A DNA stretch of 64,000 nt, from NCBI GenBank assembly GCA_027493525.1, contig JAOSKN010000003.1:1922001-1986000 (forward strand), given 5' to 3'. The position numbers and the translations under genes are program-made. A model generated the notes under the pieces. It was not told the origin of the DNA. It ran no database searches and saw only the letters and a list, made by a program, of their open reading frames with translations. This DNA comes from Planctomycetota bacterium (lineage in GTDB: Bacteria > Planctomycetota > SZUA-567 > H5-PLA8). Shown here one piece after another: positions 61,809 to 64,000 of this stretch (the first letter of the stretch is position 1; each line of letters begins with the position of its first letter).

Positions 61809-61887
61809 AGGATCCTTGCGGTGAAAGCGCCGGTCATGGGGATGCGGCGAATGTACCCTGGAGAACCTGGGGGAAAGGAACAGAGCC

Positions 61888-62088
61888 ATGAAAGTGAAAG
61901 TCAAGCTGGAGCATTTTCTCGAGAACGGGAACAAGGTCGCGTTCGAGGGCTTCCTGGAAGCGGAGGATTTGAACGCCGCGCAGAAGAAAGGCCTGGGTGA
62001 ATTCCAGGCAGCGCTTAAGAATCTCGCCTCGGCCTCCAGTATTTCCATCGAAAAGGCCAAGGTCGAATTCGGGCACGAGCACCATTGA
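61888..62088 (+). CDS. 66-aa protein with His-rich C-terminus
   Basis: Starts MKVKVKLEHFLENGNKVAFE with AAAGGA upstream and ends in G-H-E-H-H. It is predicted to be a small alpha/beta protein; no family is recognised. The terminal His cluster and its place between a [2Fe-2S] protein and membrane proteins suggest metal binding, which is inference. It is clearly codon-biased like its neighbours, so it is probably a real gene despite its size. Confidence 0.6.
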   Translation: MKVKVKLEHFLENGNKVAFEGFLEAEDLNAAQKKGLGEFQAALKNLASASSISIEKAKVEFGHEHH

Positions 62089-62106
62089 CCGCCATCGGCA
62101 TGTAAC

Positions 62107-62145
62107 GCTCGCTTGAGGCAGGGCAACCCGCCCTGCCCGGCGAGC
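62107..62145 (+). other. Intra-operon hairpin
   Basis: GGCAGGGC-AACCC-GCCCTGCC (62117-62137) is a perfect 8-base stem, extended by outer arms GCTCGC (62107-62112) and GCGAGC (62140-62145). No U-tract follows, so it is more likely an mRNA-stability or processing element than a terminator. It lies 6 bases before the ABC-type gene start. Confidence 0.65.
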
Positions 62146-62151
62146 GAGCCG

Positions 62152-63126
62152 ATGAGCCCGGCGCTTTACTTGGCCATGAGTGAACCAATGCTTGCCTCAG
62201 GCGCTCCTACCGCATCCAGTTGGCCGCGGGAAATGTGGCGTCTTATCTTTAGGCATCCGTGGCTCCTGGCCGGCACGATTCTACCGTCCATCCTGGCTCC
62301 GATTGTAGAGCCCGCGCAAGCCTGGGTAGCCAAGTTCGCGGTGGATTCGATGACCAAGGAAGGCGCGACGTTCAGCCGCGAAGAGTTGCTCCGTTTCGTG
62401 CCCTGGGCCGTGGCGGTCTTCCTGGCCCTCGCGGTCATTAAGCTCCTTGGCACGTTTGTCGACAAGATGTTCGACGAGCGGCTCAAAATCGAGCTTCAAC
62501 GCGCCTATTTCGACCGCCGGCCGAACAAGGATCCTGGAGAGGATATTGCCCGGACCTTGAACGACGCCGAGCAGGCGCGCAAGGTGGCCGATATCGTGCA
62601 ACGCGACATCTGGCTGGTAGTCGTGGGGCTTCCGGCCGTATTGCTCTGGCAGATGAAGCTCGCGCCCAATTGGATTTCGGCCCTGTTGTTGGCTGCCGCG
62701 CCATCGCTCCTACTTACCGTCCTTCTCGGCAGATTCGTACAGCGACTTAGCCATCGCAGGCTGAAGGCTATGGCGGCGATTTCTGACGCGGTCAATCGTG
62801 ACCACAGGGCGGACTTGCATTCCGAGCAGGAAGCCTATTATCGCGCCTCGGTCGGCTTTGAATTATGCAAGAAAGGAACCGAGGTTCTCACGGAATCGCT
62901 CCAATGGCTCGGCCTGATCGCCGTCCTGCTCCTGGCCACCGTCTTCCCACTGCTTCCGGAAGAGGTGAGCGCGGGCGAACTCGCCGCATTCCTGGTCAAC
63001 CTGAAGCTGATCGGAAAGCCGCTCAATCAGATTGGCGTGATGTACGTCAAATTCCGTGAAGCGCAGCCCGCCCTGGTTCGCATTTTCCATCCCGAGCGCA
63101 CAAGGGTGCAGGAGCTTGTCGCATGA
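62152..63126 (+). CDS. ABC-exporter-type membrane domain without ATPase domain
   Basis: 324 aa from ATG at 62152; ATGs at 62176 and 62188 are alternatives. About six membrane segments match a type-I ABC exporter transmembrane domain, ending with the characteristic 'SAGELAAFLVNLKLIGKPLN' and 'REAQPALVRIFHPERTRV'. The gene stops where the nucleotide-binding domain should begin, and no Walker A/LSGGQ ATPase is encoded nearby. It may have been truncated, may recruit a separate ATPase, or may have a new role. Its stop overlaps the next start (ATGA). Confidence 0.7.
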   Translation: MSPALYLAMSEPMLASGAPTASSWPREMWRLIFRHPWLLAGTILPSILAPIVEPAQAWVAKFAVDSMTKEGATFSREELLRFVPWAVAVFLALAVIKLLGTFVDKMFDERLKIELQRAYFDRRPNKDPGEDIARTLNDAEQARKVADIVQRDIWLVVVGLPAVLLWQMKLAPNWISALLLAAAPSLLLTVLLGRFVQRLSHRRLKAMAAISDAVNRDHRADLHSEQEAYYRASVGFELCKKGTEVLTESLQWLGLIAVLLLATVFPLLPEEVSAGELAAFLVNLKLIGKPLNQIGVMYVKFREAQPALVRIFHPERTRVQELVA

Positions 63127-63497
63127 TCGCGGTTGCCCCGCTTTTTGTATCCAACATATTCATGACCGCCGCCTGGTACGGACATCTGAAGCACAAGGAT
63201 GCCGCGCTCTGGAAGGTCATCGCGGCGAGTTGGTTGATTGCGTTTCTCGAATACTGTTTTCAAGTTCCGGCCAATCGCCTTGGCCATGGCTATTTCAGTG
63301 CCGCTCAGCTCAAGATCATTCAGGAGGCGGTCACGTTGACCGTCTTCATCGGTTTCGCATGGTGGTATTTGGGTGAAAAACCGCGCGTGAATGAGATGGT
63401 CGCCGCAGCCCTGGTCATGATTGCAGTGGTGGTCGCGCAAGCGCCGTGGCGTACGAACGCCGAGACGGCTTCGCATGCGGCACATGTGGCCGAGTAA
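63123..63497 (+). CDS. DUF486 / DMT-family small membrane protein
   Basis: 124 aa with four hydrophobic segments. The sequence 'FLEYCFQVPANRLGHGYFSA' and 'QLKIIQEAVTLTVFIGFAWW' are the signature stretches of DUF486, a small family of inner-membrane proteins related to drug/metabolite transporters. Translationally coupled to the preceding gene through ATGA. Substrate unknown. Confidence 0.9.
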   Translation: MIAVAPLFVSNIFMTAAWYGHLKHKDAALWKVIAASWLIAFLEYCFQVPANRLGHGYFSAAQLKIIQEAVTLTVFIGFAWWYLGEKPRVNEMVAAALVMIAVVVAQAPWRTNAETASHAAHVAE

Positions 63498-63517
63498 CCG
63501 TTTGGAGGGAGTTTGAA

Positions 63518-64000
63518 ATGGATCTTTCGTCGATTCTCGATTTTGCCCGGCCACAGGTGAAAGACATGCTGCGCGTTCAAGGCACACTCTGGCTGGGCTC
63601 GCACGCCGGACTATTCCGCCTGGACGATCAACGCTTAGTCGCGGCGGAAGGGTGGTCCGACGGAGAGATCAAGGCGCTGGGCCCTGCGCCGCTGGGCTTT
63701 TACGTGGCCATCAAGCGCGGGAAGTGCTGCGAGGTTCACCGCTGCGGCGCAGACGGTCGTTCCCTGGATCTCCTGCCCGCCCTGACCGCTTCGGACCTCA
63801 AGTGCGTCAGTGGGTTGCGAAGCGTCTGGGCCGGCGCCAAAAAGGGAGTGTACCGGCTTCGCGATAAGGCTTGGCAGCCGGTCTACGTTCAAGATTCCTG
63901 CGAGGTGGCGCGAGTCGAGGAGCGCGAGGACGGCATCTGGGTCTTTTGCAAGAAACACGGCCCGGAAATGACTCCTGCGGTGCTGCGCTCGAAGGACGAT
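63518..64000 (+). CDS. Beta-propeller protein, N-terminal part
   Basis: The first 161 codons are visible; the gene continues beyond the window. GGAGGGAG upstream supports the start. Blade-like repeats ('GTLWLGSHAGLFRLDDQRLV', 'GLRSVWAGAKKGVYRLRD', 'VEEREDGIWVFCKKHG') resemble the Reg_prop units of the protein at 4336-5343. No signal peptide is evident, so it may be cytoplasmic. Being at the end of the TonB cluster, 20 bp after the DUF486 gene, it is probably cotranscribed. Confidence 0.7.
   Translation, partial: MDLSSILDFARPQVKDMLRVQGTLWLGSHAGLFRLDDQRLVAAEGWSDGEIKALGPAPLGFYVAIKRGKCCEVHRCGADGRSLDLLPALTASDLKCVSGLRSVWAGAKKGVYRLRDKAWQPVYVQDSCEVARVEEREDGIWVFCKKHGPEMTPAVLRSKDD

Overview
The window is high-GC bacterial DNA (roughly 65% by eye) with one clearly lower-GC island at about 47.6-54.9 kb. 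It looks like a planctomycete or a related PVC/candidate-phylum bacterium. The reasons are: a MoxR/DUF58/BatA/VWA operon followed by a giant helical membrane protein and a cyclase-fold protein; a sulfatase end, an alpha-L-fucosidase and pectate-lyase-like beta-helix proteins; DUF6067-like glycosidases; ECF sigma genes followed by membrane anti-sigma proteins; and a protein starting with the 'FSLRTLL' membrane anchor common in planctomycetes. The phylum call is inference. No rRNA, tRNA or CRISPR array was seen.

1-6.8 kb: a sulfatase C-terminus, then a leftward operon of a GntR-type regulator with a LacI-like sensor domain, a beta-propeller protein and a 1325-aa DUF6067-like secreted protein. 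6.8-18.9 kb: a tightly packed rightward operon (MoxR ATPase, DUF58, two VWA membrane proteins, a 1408-aa DUF4175-like protein, an alpha/alpha-toroid protein). 18.9-25.5 kb: a leftward operon (sugar isomerase, MORN-like, zinc-ribbon membrane protein) divergent from a second DUF6067-like gene. The two promoter regions at 6.57-6.69 kb and 22.61-22.74 kb carry the same pair of inverted approximately 34-bp motifs at the same spacing, so they probably form one regulon.

25.6-34.7 kb: an ECF sigma gene, an anti-sigma/FecR protein fused to a nitrilase-fold domain that lacks catalytic residues, and a 2097-aa multidomain secreted protein. 34.7-41.9 kb: a leftward set with alpha-L-fucosidase, two tandem beta-helix paralogues of equal length and a transglutaminase-like protein. 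42-44.4 kb: a degenerate GGDEF protein, a perfect intrinsic terminator, and a second ECF sigma factor with a membrane anti-sigma protein whose C-terminus resembles MraZ.

44.5-57 kb is the most unusual part. A large secreted Ig/PKD-like protein changes from high to low GC in its C-terminal third and is followed by a small low-GC secreted gene. Next come two near-identical 668-bp high-GC 'core' fragments, 4113 bp apart. The first is joined, across a one-base frame slip in a G5 run, to a 2-kb low-GC tail followed by another low-GC gene. The second is truncated and split by an intact 1382-bp IS256-type element with a 9-bp target duplication. The layout resembles loci that swap C-terminal tips by recombination between displaced cores.

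57.4-64 kb: an MFS transporter, an AT-rich gap, then a rightward cluster: TonB-dependent receptor with a hairpin leader and a candidate Fur box, a BFD-type [2Fe-2S] protein, a 66-aa His-ended protein, an ABC-exporter membrane domain without its ATPase, a DUF486 protein and a truncated beta-propeller. A role in metal uptake or homeostasis is the simplest reading, but it is inferred.
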